Origin: Gemmatimonadota bacterium
GTDB taxonomy: Bacteria > Gemmatimonadota > Gemmatimonadetes > Gemmatimonadales > Gemmatimonadaceae
DNA length: 64,000 nucleotides
Assembly: GCA_021324775.1 (NCBI GenBank)
Contig: JAJPIM010000008.1
Span: 1-64,000 of the forward strand
Direction of reading: 5' to 3'
Shown: piece by piece, positions 17,239 to 25,050 of the stretch
Numbering within the stretch: the first letter of the stretch is position 1
Layout of the letters: each line of letters starts with the position of its first letter
Made by a program: the position numbers and the translations under genes
Notes under the pieces: generated by a model
What the model was told of the DNA's origin: nothing
Seen by the model: the letters and a program-made list of their open reading frames with translations, nothing else
The model's database searches: none

Positions 17239-17994
17239 ATGCGCGTCATCGGCGTGATCGATCTCAGGGCCGGGTTGGCGGTTCATGCGCGGGGCGGAGA
17301 GCGTGACGCGTACGAGCCGGTGCGGAGCCGGCTAGTGTCGCCGGCACAGGCCGGCGACGCCGCCGCGCTGGCCCGTGCGTACCGCGAGCGGGCCAAGGTC
17401 GCGGAAATATACGTGGCCGACCTCGACGCGATCAGCGGCGCGGCATCCGCTCCGCAGAGCCTGGACGGAATTCTCGCCGCGGGCCTCCCCGTCATGGCCG
17501 ATGCGGGAGCCGCCACTGTCGCCGCCGCGAAGCAGGTGCGCGACATGGGTGCGGCGCGGGTCGTCGTCGGCCTCGAGACGCTGGCATCGTTTGGTGAGCT
17601 TGCCGGCATCGTCGGTGCGATCGGCCAGGAGGCTGTCGTGTTCAGTCTCGATCTCCGGGATGGCCGGCCGGTGACCCGCCCCGGCACGCCCTTCGAGCAG
17701 GATTCGGCGCTCATGCTGGCCCAGAGCGCGGCGGCGGCCGGCGTTCGAAGCATCATTGTCCTCGACCTCGCACGGGTCGGCCGGGCGGCGGGCCCTGGCA
17801 TGGCCACGCTGCAGTGCATCCGCGACGCGTTGCCGGAGACGGAGCTACTGGCTGGCGGCGGGGTTCGGGACGCCGCTGATCTCGCGGATCTTGCCCGGCT
17901 GGGTGTCGCCGGCGTTTTGGTCGGGACGGCGCTCCACGAGGGGCTCGATATGGAAGGGACCGACCCCGGAAACGGTACCGCGGGGGGCGTGTGA
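17239..17994 (+). CDS. HisA-like TIM-barrel protein of the C1 cluster
   Basis: 251-residue (beta/alpha)8 protein related to HisA/HisF: it opens MRVIGVIDLRAGLAVHARGG and has IIVLDLARVGRAAGP and LLAGGGVRDAADL phosphate-binding loops. HisA-like paralogues without other his genes recur in H4MPT clusters, with unknown function. There are no histidine genes around it. ATG at 17239; CATATT at 17227-17232, six bases upstream, may be a -10 of a leaderless promoter. A longer frame upstream overlaps the divergent gene and is rejected. Confidence 0.85.
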   Translation: MRVIGVIDLRAGLAVHARGGERDAYEPVRSRLVSPAQAGDAAALARAYRERAKVAEIYVADLDAISGAASAPQSLDGILAAGLPVMADAGAATVAAAKQVRDMGAARVVVGLETLASFGELAGIVGAIGQEAVVFSLDLRDGRPVTRPGTPFEQDSALMLAQSAAAAGVRSIIVLDLARVGRAAGPGMATLQCIRDALPETELLAGGGVRDAADLADLARLGVAGVLVGTALHEGLDMEGTDPGNGTAGGV

Positions 17995-18037
17995 CGAACG
18001 GCCGCCGGGGTGCTCTGGCGGCCACTCTGGGCCGTAT

Positions 18038-18082
18038 CCGGGCCTCAAGGGTACTGGCACGATTGGCCCGGTTGCCTTTTTT
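18038..18082 (+). terminator. Probable terminator after the HisA-like gene
   Basis: CCGGGCC (18038-18044) and GGCCCGG (18065-18071) form a 7-bp perfect stem with a 20-base loop, followed after five bases by six Ts (18077-18082). The rest of the 17995-18231 gap shows no gene I can support. Confidence 0.55.
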
Positions 18083-18231
18083 GAAATCGGACGGTCGAGG
18101 TACAGAAGGCTCGATCGGCAAATGGTTCAGCCAGCGATGGGTCACAGCACGAAAACTGCGTTTCTCGAGCACGCCGGCGAGAGCGCCGAGGGGACAGGCA
18201 GCACCGGCGGGCGTGCAGATGAGGGGACGCC

Positions 18232-18894
18232 ATGACGTGGACGGTGGGCAGCATGCGATTCGGAGCCCGTGGGCTGATGGCCGTACTGGCGGCCACTACG
18301 GCCGCCCCGCGTGCCGCAACGGGCCAGGCGGTTCGCCTCGGCGTCGTGATGGATCTCCCGCGGCAGACGCTGGAAGCGGCGTGGACCAACGCACCCCAGC
18401 AAGTCGAGCGGGCCTATTGCGTCACCGACTGGTCATACGGCGTCTACCACGTATCGCGAGTCGCACCCATCCAGGACGACACGGTGTTTCGCGTCTTCGC
18501 GATCCGTGATGCGGACGTGAGCAATGCGGGTCCATCGGCGGTGGACTTCGAGTGTCCGGACGGCATGCCCGAACTCCATGTGCACACGCCGACCACGTGC
18601 ATGGGGGACGACGTGACGACATGTGTGAGCGGCGGCCTCAACGCCTATAGTTGCCAGCCGAGCCGCGGCGACCTGGAAAAACTCGTTCGGCGCCGTGATG
18701 CGTTTGCGGTGCTGCAGTGCGACCTGCACGCATTCCGCTTCTATTACGCGTCGGAGTATCCGACCCCGGCGGTGGTGGCCAGCGGTCCGGGGTCGCGACC
18801 GCGGACCGGGAACCTCACGCCCGCGATGCGATACAACGAGCCGGTAACACAGCCGGCCACGGATCCAGGGAGCGGGTCCCGGTCGTCGCCGTAA
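18232..18894 (+). CDS. Secreted JAMM-fold metalloprotease-like protein
   Basis: 220-residue protein with a signal-like N terminus (about 8-32). It has the full JAMM/MPN zinc pattern in order: Glu59, HVH at 116-118, then Ser144-x2-Asp147. Five cysteines around the core (63, 108, 123, 131, 141) suggest disulfides, fitting a periplasmic protein. A Pro/Ser/Thr tail follows residue 175. I recognise the fold, not a named family. It precedes the SoxY-like gene, and a second JAMM protein lies at 21489-22136, so a link to the quinoprotein relay is possible. Confidence 0.72.
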   Translation: MTWTVGSMRFGARGLMAVLAATTAAPRAATGQAVRLGVVMDLPRQTLEAAWTNAPQQVERAYCVTDWSYGVYHVSRVAPIQDDTVFRVFAIRDADVSNAGPSAVDFECPDGMPELHVHTPTTCMGDDVTTCVSGGLNAYSCQPSRGDLEKLVRRRDAFAVLQCDLHAFRFYYASEYPTPAVVASGPGSRPRTGNLTPAMRYNEPVTQPATDPGSGSRSSP

Positions 18895-19024
18895 GCCGCG
18901 GGTACGCCGCGGGTAAGCGGCGGGTAAGCGGCGGCGGATTCGATGGATGCGCGTTCCCGGAGCGGCCCGGGGGCGCGTCGCCCCCTCGCGACTACCGGGC
19001 GCGAACCGCGCGCCGTAGCTTGCG

Positions 19025-19642
19025 ATGACTCACGCGGAGGGGGCTGTGAGCTCAGGCAAGACTTCCCGATACGCGGATCGCGGCGACCGCGGCGATGGTG
19101 ACGCGTCCGGCGATGGGTCCGCGAATGGCGCGATGGGCGGCGCCACGAGTGTAGGACGGCGGGGATTTCTACGTGCCGGTGTCCTCGCGGCAGCGGGGTT
19201 GGCGTTGAGCAGGCCGTTGCTGGCGGAGCCGGCGATGGCGGCGCCCCGGATGGCGGGGAATCGGGGGCCCGACGACGAGATGATCGACGCCGTGCGCCAA
19301 CTACTGAAAGCCAAGTTCGGCGACCGGAAGATCCAGTACGGGCACGTGCAGTTCGACATCCCGACCGATGCGCCGGATGGCCGCGCTGTGCCGGCAATCA
19401 TGGACATCGACCTGCCCATCACGCCGGACTCCTACGTGTCGGCCTACTATCTCATGGTCGACCACAATCCGGACATCTGCCTGGGTACGTATCATCTGAC
19501 GGCTGCCAGCGGCGAGGGGCCGATCGAAACACGCATCAAAATGCGGCGGACGTCGTACGTTCGCGCGATCGCGGAGATGAACACGGGCGAGCTCTGGTCG
19601 GCAGCCGTCAAAGTGTTCGTCGGTCTCAACGGCTGCGGCTGA
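19025..19642 (+). CDS. SoxY-like Tat-exported sulfur carrier of quinoprotein loci
   Basis: 205-residue protein with a Tat signal (RRGFLRAG at about 43-50, then a hydrophobic run to AMA) and a SoxY-like Ig-type domain. The C terminus ends GLNGCG, with Cys204 in the place of the SoxY GGCGG sulfur-carrying Cys. Such SoxYZ-like carriers, without SoxXA, SoxB or SoxCD, co-occur with PQQ alcohol dehydrogenases. Function unknown; a thiol carrier in the periplasm is the best description. TAGCTT lies three bases upstream of the ATG. Confidence 0.85.
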   Translation: MTHAEGAVSSGKTSRYADRGDRGDGDASGDGSANGAMGGATSVGRRGFLRAGVLAAAGLALSRPLLAEPAMAAPRMAGNRGPDDEMIDAVRQLLKAKFGDRKIQYGHVQFDIPTDAPDGRAVPAIMDIDLPITPDSYVSAYYLMVDHNPDICLGTYHLTAASGEGPIETRIKMRRTSYVRAIAEMNTGELWSAAVKVFVGLNGCG

Positions 19643-19658
19643 GCAGCGGGGAGCGACC

Positions 19659-20054
19659 ATGCCATCCACGCATCACCAGATCCCGGCGGACGCCCCAGCG
19701 CTGACGTTTGCGATGCCGGCGTCGCCGCCCACGGTGGGCGATGCCAAGATCCTGCTTCCGCTGTCTGTCGCGCGCAATGCCGTCATCGACGTGCGAGCGC
19801 TCTTGGTGCATCCCATGGACACGGGGTTTTTCCGTGACGCCAGCGGCAATCCGATCCCCGCGTATTTCGTGAACGCCGTCACGGTGATGTACGGCGGCGA
19901 GCAGGTCGCGCGATTCGAATGGACCTCGGGGATCAGTCGCGACCCGTTCGTGCGCTTTCCGCTGCGGGCTTCTCGCGAGGCGCCGGTCCAGGTGGTCTGG
20001 AAAGACAACAAGGGCGGTGTGTACCAACAGTCGGTGGATCTGAAATTCGCGTGA
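19659..20054 (+). CDS. SoxZ-like partner protein
   Basis: 131-residue protein with the SoxZ core RALLVHPMDTGFFRDASGN and a C-terminal beta-sandwich (VQVVWKDNKGG). SoxZ forms a heterodimer with SoxY and is presumably co-exported with the Tat-borne partner, since no signal is visible here. In many quinoprotein loci the two are fused; here they are separate genes 16 bp apart. It overlaps the downstream metallohydrolase by GTGA. Confidence 0.88.
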   Translation: MPSTHHQIPADAPALTFAMPASPPTVGDAKILLPLSVARNAVIDVRALLVHPMDTGFFRDASGNPIPAYFVNAVTVMYGGEQVARFEWTSGISRDPFVRFPLRASREAPVQVVWKDNKGGVYQQSVDLKFA

Positions 20055-21064
20055 TCGCGCGGTGGTGGGGCCTGGCGGCGCTGTTCGCGGGCGCGACCGC
20101 CAGCGCTCCCCGCGCCGCGGCGGCACAGAGCAAGCCGCCGTTCTCCACCGCACCGTATCATGCCGTCCGCCTGGCGGACGGCGTGTTCGTCGTACCAGGG
20201 GACACCGGTCGCGGATCGGAGGGGCGGCCCAACGCGGGCTTCGTCGTCACTGACAGCGGCGTCGCGGTGATCGACGCTCTCGCCAGCCCGCTGGAGGCGC
20301 GCCAGTTCCGGGATGTGATCCGGACGGTGACACCGGCTCCCGTGCGCTGGGTGGTGCTCACGCACCATCACCCCGACCACATGATGGGCACGATCGTCTT
20401 CGCGCGCGAGGGCGCGAAAGTCATCGCGCATCCCGACCGCACGATGCTGACGCGCGAGAACGGCGACGACGGCCTGCTCGCCGACTGGGACCGGATCATC
20501 GGGCTGCACGAGCTGCAGGGGTTCGCGTTCGCCGACACGCCCACGTGGCCCATCACCCACGACACCACGCTGGTCCTCGGCCACACGACCATCGTGTTGT
20601 ACCATCCGCCGGGCGCCGCGCACACACCGGGGGATCTCGCGATCTGGCTTCCCGCCACCCGTGTCCTGTTCGCGGGCGACCTGGTCGTCGAGGACGGCGT
20701 GACCATGGTCGTCGACGGCAACTCCGGCGTCCTCGCGACCGCCCTCGCGCACCTGGACAGTCTGGGCGCGGCGATCGTGGTTCCGGGACACGGACGAATC
20801 GACGGCGATCCCCGCGCGCAGCTCGCAGCCAGCGAGCACTACATCGACTCGCTGCGATCGGCAATGCGCGCGGCGGTCAGGCAGGGGACGCCGATGACGC
20901 GGATCCTCCGCCAGATGCCACGGCCGGACAGCGGGCGCCCGGTGTCCCCGGCCTCGCGCCGGCAGCGCAACGCGGAGCGCGTGTATCTGGAGATGGAACG
21001 CGACCTGATGGGGATGGGCTCGGATTCTCACGGCGGCGGCCCGCATGTGTCCCCGCTGCGCTGA
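20051..21064 (+). CDS. SoxH-like zinc metallohydrolase of the quinoprotein relay
   Basis: 337-residue metallo-beta-lactamase fold protein with a signal peptide (ends about AAAAQ, residue 26) and the zinc motif His105-x-His107-x-Asp109-His110. Later ligands sit in PPGAAHTPGD and the VPGHG loop. It matches the quinoprotein relay system metallohydrolase type next to SoxYZ-like carriers; its substrate is unknown, plausibly a thiol adduct on the carrier. GTG start at 20051 gives the four-base overlap with soxZ; a longer upstream frame is not used. Confidence 0.87.
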   Translation: MIARWWGLAALFAGATASAPRAAAAQSKPPFSTAPYHAVRLADGVFVVPGDTGRGSEGRPNAGFVVTDSGVAVIDALASPLEARQFRDVIRTVTPAPVRWVVLTHHHPDHMMGTIVFAREGAKVIAHPDRTMLTRENGDDGLLADWDRIIGLHELQGFAFADTPTWPITHDTTLVLGHTTIVLYHPPGAAHTPGDLAIWLPATRVLFAGDLVVEDGVTMVVDGNSGVLATALAHLDSLGAAIVVPGHGRIDGDPRAQLAASEHYIDSLRSAMRAAVRQGTPMTRILRQMPRPDSGRPVSPASRRQRNAERVYLEMERDLMGMGSDSHGGGPHVSPLR

Positions 21065-21110
21065 TGGCTCAACTTCCGCTGCGGCCGGGCGACCGGGTTA
21101 GATTCGTGGC

Positions 21111-21389
21111 GTGCGCACCTACCGGGTCGTCGCCGTCGTGGTCATCGGGCTGGCGTTCATCGGGTACCTGCTGTGGTCCACGCTGGCGGCACAGGCGGCA
21201 GAATGCCATGTCTGCGTCGCATTTGGCACGGGGCGAAACTGTGCCACCGCCTCGGCGGCGACCAACACCGCGGCGCGCCGCGCTGCCCAGTCCACCGCAT
21301 GCGGCACGCTCGCGCACGGCATGAACGACGCGATTGCCTGCGAGAATCGGCCCGCGCTGAGCGACGAGTGCAAGAACAAGGATCGTTGA
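21111..21389 (+). CDS. Small secreted Cys-rich protein, unknown function
   Basis: 92-residue protein with an N-terminal hydrophobic segment (about 5-27) and six cysteines (AECHVC, NCATAS, ACGTL, ACENR, DECKN), likely three disulfides outside the cytoplasm. The GTG start at 21111 is six bases after TAGATT (21099-21104), with no Shine-Dalgarno, suggesting a leaderless mRNA. I recognise the pattern (VCVAFGTGRNCATASA) as a recurrent hypothetical family but can give no function. Confidence 0.72.
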   Translation: MRTYRVVAVVVIGLAFIGYLLWSTLAAQAAECHVCVAFGTGRNCATASAATNTAARRAAQSTACGTLAHGMNDAIACENRPALSDECKNKDR

Positions 21390-21446
21390 CGAGCGATCGC
21401 TGATGGGCGGCCGGTGGGCCTGTGGCACGGGCTCAGCGGACTAGCA

Positions 21447-21502
21447 CTAGCGCACCAGCACTAGCGCACCAGCACTAGCGCACCAGCACTAGCGCACCAG
21501 CA
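21447..21502. repeat. 14-bp tandem repeat, four copies
   Basis: The unit CTAGCGCACCAGCA occurs four times head to tail without mismatch, preceded by a partial copy at 21441-21446. Read on the minus strand, each copy begins TGCTGGTGCGCTAG, the last codons plus TAG stop of the JAMM gene ending at 21489. The array looks like tandem duplication of that gene's 3' end. Confidence 0.95.
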
Positions 21503-22136
21503 CGGTCGCAGGGTGAAGCACGGTGCGATCGGCCGCACGGATGGCCGCGTCGATCGAGTCGACATCCCATGCCGCGATTACGGCGCGATCAGCGCCGCCG
21601 GCGAATGTCATGAGATCGTGTGGCGAGAGGCCCGGCTCCTTGAGCGCATGGCCGTCGGGAGCGGCGCGGTACGGATGCGTGTGCCATGTACCGACCATGT
21701 CCGCCACCGAGTCGCAGGAACCCGTCACCGCGAACTGGAACTGCTTGAGGTTACGGGCATGGGCCCAGCTCGTGACCCACACCGTGTCGCCGCTGGCGTG
21801 GCCGACCAGGCACCCGAGATATTCGCGCTGCGTCGGTGGACCGGTGCCGAGCATCTGCGTCAGGGTGTTCGTTTCCGCCAGCTCGTTCCAGTGCGCGTTG
21901 AAGCGAAGGAAAATCGCGTTGATGGAGTCCCGGACCGCCGGAGCCAGTATGAGCACGCCTGCCGGCGGTGGGCGCAGCGGCGCGTCGTGCGGTGATGCTC
22001 GCCTCCCGGCGAGGCCGCCGAGCGCGATGACCGCCAGCGTTGCGATCGAGGCGCGCCTGCGGGCCTGCCGCCACAGGCCGATGGGCGGATCAGCGGGGCA
22101 ATGAGTCAGGGGAGAACTCCTGGAGCCGGCCGGCAA
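21489..22136 (-). CDS. Second secreted JAMM-fold metalloprotease-like protein
   Basis: 215-residue protein with a signal-like region (about 24-44) and the JAMM pattern Glu105, HTH at 152-154 (in GTWHTHPY), Ser171-x2-Asp174. It shares motif layout with the 18232-18894 protein but is otherwise divergent. No ATG is available at the N terminus; TTG at 22136 is the best start, so the exact N terminus is uncertain. Its stop lies inside the fourth unit of the 14-bp repeat. JAMM proteases cut isopeptide or peptide bonds; the substrate here is unknown. Confidence 0.7.
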   Translation of the reverse strand: MPAGSRSSPLTHCPADPPIGLWRQARRRASIATLAVIALGGLAGRRASPHDAPLRPPPAGVLILAPAVRDSINAIFLRFNAHWNELAETNTLTQMLGTGPPTQREYLGCLVGHASGDTVWVTSWAHARNLKQFQFAVTGSCDSVADMVGTWHTHPYRAAPDGHALKEPGLSPHDLMTFAGGADRAVIAAWDVDSIDAAIRAADRTVLHPATVLVR

Positions 22137-22148
22137 GCGCGGCAGGCA

Positions 22149-22688
22149 CTAATGCGTCTCGGTCGGCTCGTTCGCGGCGGGGTCGGGCTGCACGCCGATC
22201 TCTTCGCGATACGCGGCGGATTGTCCGAAGTTCTCTTCGACTTCCACTTCGATCGCGGTGGCGTGGACCGCCGGCGGGAGCTGTGCCAGCATGCGATGAG
22301 TGAGGTACCGCGCGAGCATCTCGACGGTGGTGTTCGGGATGTCGAGCAGGGCGCAATCGTCGAGCGGGAAGACATAGCGCGGGATGCCCTGGTACGCGAC
22401 GGCGACCGTTCCCGACTGCACCTCGACCGTGAGTTTGGGATTGGTCAGGGGGAGCAGCACCTTGTGGTCGATCTCATCACACAGTTTTCTCGCCAGCCGC
22501 TTCAGGACCGAGAAGTCGAGCACATACCAGCTCTCGGCATCGATCGCACCCTCGAGGGCGACACCCACGCGGTAGTTGTGGCCGTGGAGCGACTCGCAGC
22601 GATGTCCGGCGAACGTGATGAAATGCGCGGACGAAAAGACGAGATAGTCCTTCGTGACGTAAACCCGGAAGCCGCCGGACGGGATCAT
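22149..22688 (-). CDS. 6-pyruvoyl-tetrahydropterin synthase/QueD family protein
   Basis: 179-residue T-fold enzyme with zinc histidines in FSSAHF and LHGHNY and the catalytic Cys in CESLHGHNY. Family members act on dihydroneopterin triphosphate. Its position beside a CitG-like gene, an MptN-like ligase and Mch points to a pterin step for H4MPT, but it may instead be the QueD of the queuosine pathway, since queF is present at 62868. The start is ATG at 22688, with TAACTT exactly six bases upstream, a good leaderless-promoter candidate. Confidence 0.87.
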   Translation of the reverse strand: MIPSGGFRVYVTKDYLVFSSAHFITFAGHRCESLHGHNYRVGVALEGAIDAESWYVLDFSVLKRLARKLCDEIDHKVLLPLTNPKLTVEVQSGTVAVAYQGIPRYVFPLDDCALLDIPNTTVEMLARYLTHRMLAQLPPAVHATAIEVEVEENFGQSAAYREEIGVQPDPAANEPTETH

Positions 22689-22697
22689 GAGGGCAAG

Positions 22698-23609
22698 TTA
22701 GGGGCCGGTGGGGCGCAGGTGGTAGCCACCAGCCAGGAGGTAGGCGAACAGCGCGGCGGCCGTCACGTCAGCGGTCGCGCCGGGGTTCCGCGCATTGCGG
22801 GAATCGCGCAGCCGATCGTCGAAGGCATGGAGATGTGAGCGGCCCGCCGGCGTGCGGACACCTCCGGCGGCCACGATCGCGGCAGCTGCCCGAGACACGC
22901 TCTCGGCTTCGGGGGCGCCGAGCTTGCGCGCGATCAGTGTGTCCGGCGCGGCGGCCAGGAGCGCCAGATAGGTCTCGACGACCGCCGAGTCCCACGAGAG
23001 GCCGTCGCTCCTCGCTCGCGACAGCGCGGGGAGGCCTGTGTCGAACGTGGCGGCAAATCCTGTCGCGTATTCGCGGGCGACCGCATCACGTTCCGCGGCG
23101 AGCGTCATCACGACCTGCAGCGTCGCGTCCGGCTCGTCCCGTACATCCTGCGCATCCACGTGTCCCAGTCCGCCAGGCCGCGCGAGGCGGATGGCGGCAT
23201 AGACCGCACGGGCGTCGGCGATCGTGGTCGTGGCGAGGACAGCGCCGACGCCGTCGCGCAGGGCGGCGATGGAAATGCTGCGTGCGGGCTGTGGCCCAGC
23301 CGGACCGGCGGCCATGAGCGATGATTCGATCGCCGCGCGCGCGATCGGCGCGAACAGCAGGATGATGCCGAGGTTCGTGTTGGACGGTGCCCACCGGGCG
23401 GTCGCTTCGACGGCGGCGAGTACGGTGGGGCCGATCGGTCGTTGTCCCGCGAGCGCCATCGCCGGGCCGATCGCGGCGGCGCTGGCAAGGAAGTCTTCGT
23501 AGCGGATGTCGTGAAAGTGGCGGCCCGGCGACACGTTGCCGGGCTTCGGGGCGCTCGCTTCGAGCAAGCACGCGAGCTGGGCGGCGGTGGCGACCGAGTC
23601 GGGAGACAC
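22698..23609 (-). CDS. CitG-like triphosphoribosyl-dephospho-CoA synthase family protein
   Basis: 303-residue all-helical protein of the CitG/MdcB family: LEASAPKPGNVSPGRHFHDIRYEDFLAS near the start (given here as two adjoining motifs, residues about 16-43), then PSNTNLGIILLFAPI. Members in methanogens and H4MPT methylotrophs lack citrate or malonate lyase partners and their role is unresolved; a ribosyl or phosphoribosyl transfer in cofactor synthesis is a reasonable guess. GTG start at 23609. Confidence 0.85.
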   Translation of the reverse strand: MSPDSVATAAQLACLLEASAPKPGNVSPGRHFHDIRYEDFLASAAAIGPAMALAGQRPIGPTVLAAVEATARWAPSNTNLGIILLFAPIARAAIESSLMAAGPAGPQPARSISIAALRDGVGAVLATTTIADARAVYAAIRLARPGGLGHVDAQDVRDEPDATLQVVMTLAAERDAVAREYATGFAATFDTGLPALSRARSDGLSWDSAVVETYLALLAAAPDTLIARKLGAPEAESVSRAAAAIVAAGGVRTPAGRSHLHAFDDRLRDSRNARNPGATADVTAAALFAYLLAGGYHLRPTGP

Positions 23610-23685
23610 GAGTCAGTCAGGAGAAAAGGAGCACGGACCGAGGCCGAAACGCGAAGGCGATGTGAGCCGGCATCGTTCCGGACGG

Positions 23686-24579
23686 CTAGCCACCAACCGC
23701 CAGCCGCGCGAGCTCGTCCGCGACATCGATGCCGGTTGCTTCCTGCACGCCGCGCCACCCCGGGATCGCGTTCACCTCCAGCGCATAGACAGTCCCGTCC
23801 TCGGCCGGCAGGAGGTCGACCCCGGCGTAGTCCGCGCCGACCGCACGTGCAGCGCGCACGGCCAGCTCCGTCCAGCCGGGCGACAGGGTGAGTGCCCGCA
23901 CGGTGCCACCTCGCGAGTAGTTCGTCCGCCACTGGGGACCGGCGTCCGGTGACCGCCGCTCGATCGCGCCGACGACGCGATCGCCTACCACGAATGCACG
24001 GATGTCTCGGCCGCCGTGGCTGATCGTGCGCTGGAGATAGTAGACGCCGCGGATCGCATCGAGCGCGCGGAAGACCCGCCACGCGATCTCCTCATCGTGC
24101 ACGCGCACCATCCCGAGGCCCATCGAGCCGAACAACGGTTTGACGATGACGTCGCCCATCGTGCGGAACGCGGCAATCGCGTCCTCGCTGCGTTCGCACA
24201 CGACGGTGTCCGGCGTCGCGAGGCCCGCCATCTGGAGCAGGGCCGAGGTGTAGAACTTGTCGACCGATCGTTCGATCGCGCGCGGGGAGTTGAGCACGCG
24301 CACGCCCGCGTCCTCCAGCCAGTGCAGCGCGTCGACGCGGTAGATGATCTGTTCCAGCGAGCCGGCCGGGATGATGCGTGCGAGCACAACATCGGCGCCG
24401 ATCGCAAATGGGGCCGCCGGCGCGGCGCCGGCCGGCTCCCTGCCGTGACCGGCCGTGCCGAGGCGCGCCACGAGACCTTCGTACGCGAGCAGCTCCGCCG
24501 TTGCACCCCAGGCGGTGATAGCCCGGCAGAGCTGGTCGGTGTGCCAACCCTTCCTGGCACTGAGTATCGCGACGTGCAT
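23686..24579 (-). CDS. RimK/MptN-like ATP-grasp glutamate ligase
   Basis: 297-residue ATP-grasp protein: DVIVKPLFGSMGLGMVRV is the nucleotide loop and VDLLPAEDGTVYALEVNAIPGW the metal-binding C-terminal strand. In archaea MptN adds L-glutamate to H4MPT to give H4SPT; other RimK relatives modify F420 or ribosomal S6. The C1 context favours a cofactor glutamylation role. Starts at ATG 24579. Confidence 0.86.
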   Translation of the reverse strand: MHVAILSARKGWHTDQLCRAITAWGATAELLAYEGLVARLGTAGHGREPAGAAPAAPFAIGADVVLARIIPAGSLEQIIYRVDALHWLEDAGVRVLNSPRAIERSVDKFYTSALLQMAGLATPDTVVCERSEDAIAAFRTMGDVIVKPLFGSMGLGMVRVHDEEIAWRVFRALDAIRGVYYLQRTISHGGRDIRAFVVGDRVVGAIERRSPDAGPQWRTNYSRGGTVRALTLSPGWTELAVRAARAVGADYAGVDLLPAEDGTVYALEVNAIPGWRGVQEATGIDVADELARLAVGG

Positions 24580-24630
24580 GCGATCGTGAAGACCGCTCGA
24601 AGACCGCGCGGCGGGAATGCCGGGCGGCGG

Positions 24631-24954
24631 TTACTGCCGGTTCGTCTCGTCGCCGACGTACGCCGCGACACCACCAGTGGCGAAGTTCGCGAGGTCGCCG
24701 GCCACTTTCTTGAATCCGTTGGTCGACGTCCCTTTCTTGAGCGCATCCATCGACGCGAACGTGAGCTCGGCCTTCCGGTACAACGCCGGCGCGGATCCAT
24801 CCAGGCCCGTGGTGAACTTCACGAACTCGGCCTTGGTGTACCCGATCTCCGCGGCGTTCGCGTAGAGGAGCGGGAGATGGGTCGCCGCATAGTACCGCTC
24901 GAACGCGGCGGGGTCCTTGGGCGGATTGTAGAGCACAACGACGCGCGCGGGCAT
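24631..24954 (-). CDS. EthD-family ferredoxin-like fold protein
   Basis: 107-residue alpha/beta-barrel protein with YNPPKDPAAFERYYAATHLPL, the EthD family start. EthD proteins often act as small dimeric accessory proteins or monooxygenase-like enzymes. It sits between the MptN-like gene and mch; whether it takes part in C1 metabolism is not clear from the sequence. Confidence 0.83.
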   Translation of the reverse strand: MPARVVVLYNPPKDPAAFERYYAATHLPLLYANAAEIGYTKAEFVKFTTGLDGSAPALYRKAELTFASMDALKKGTSTNGFKKVAGDLANFATGGVAAYVGDETNRQ

Positions 24955-25050
24955 AGAGGTCGGGAGGAAAGAGTGAGAGGGACGGAGAACGGATGCGGGA
25001 ACGACAACACAGCGAAGGGGGCCAACGATGCTGCCGGCGATTTCAGCGCG

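Noticed and set aside
17991-18509. GTG-started frame overlapping the HisA-like gene stop
   Set aside because: It would give a four-base overlap, but the product is Arg/Ala-rich, has no recognisable domain, crosses a probable terminator and overlaps the JAMM gene.
19025-21064. Sulfur-oxidation (sox) operon
   Set aside because: Only SoxY-, SoxZ- and SoxH-like genes are present; SoxXA, SoxB and SoxCD are absent, so thiosulfate oxidation is not supported.
21447-21502. CRISPR-like repeat
   Set aside because: Units are contiguous without spacers and derive from the neighbouring gene end.
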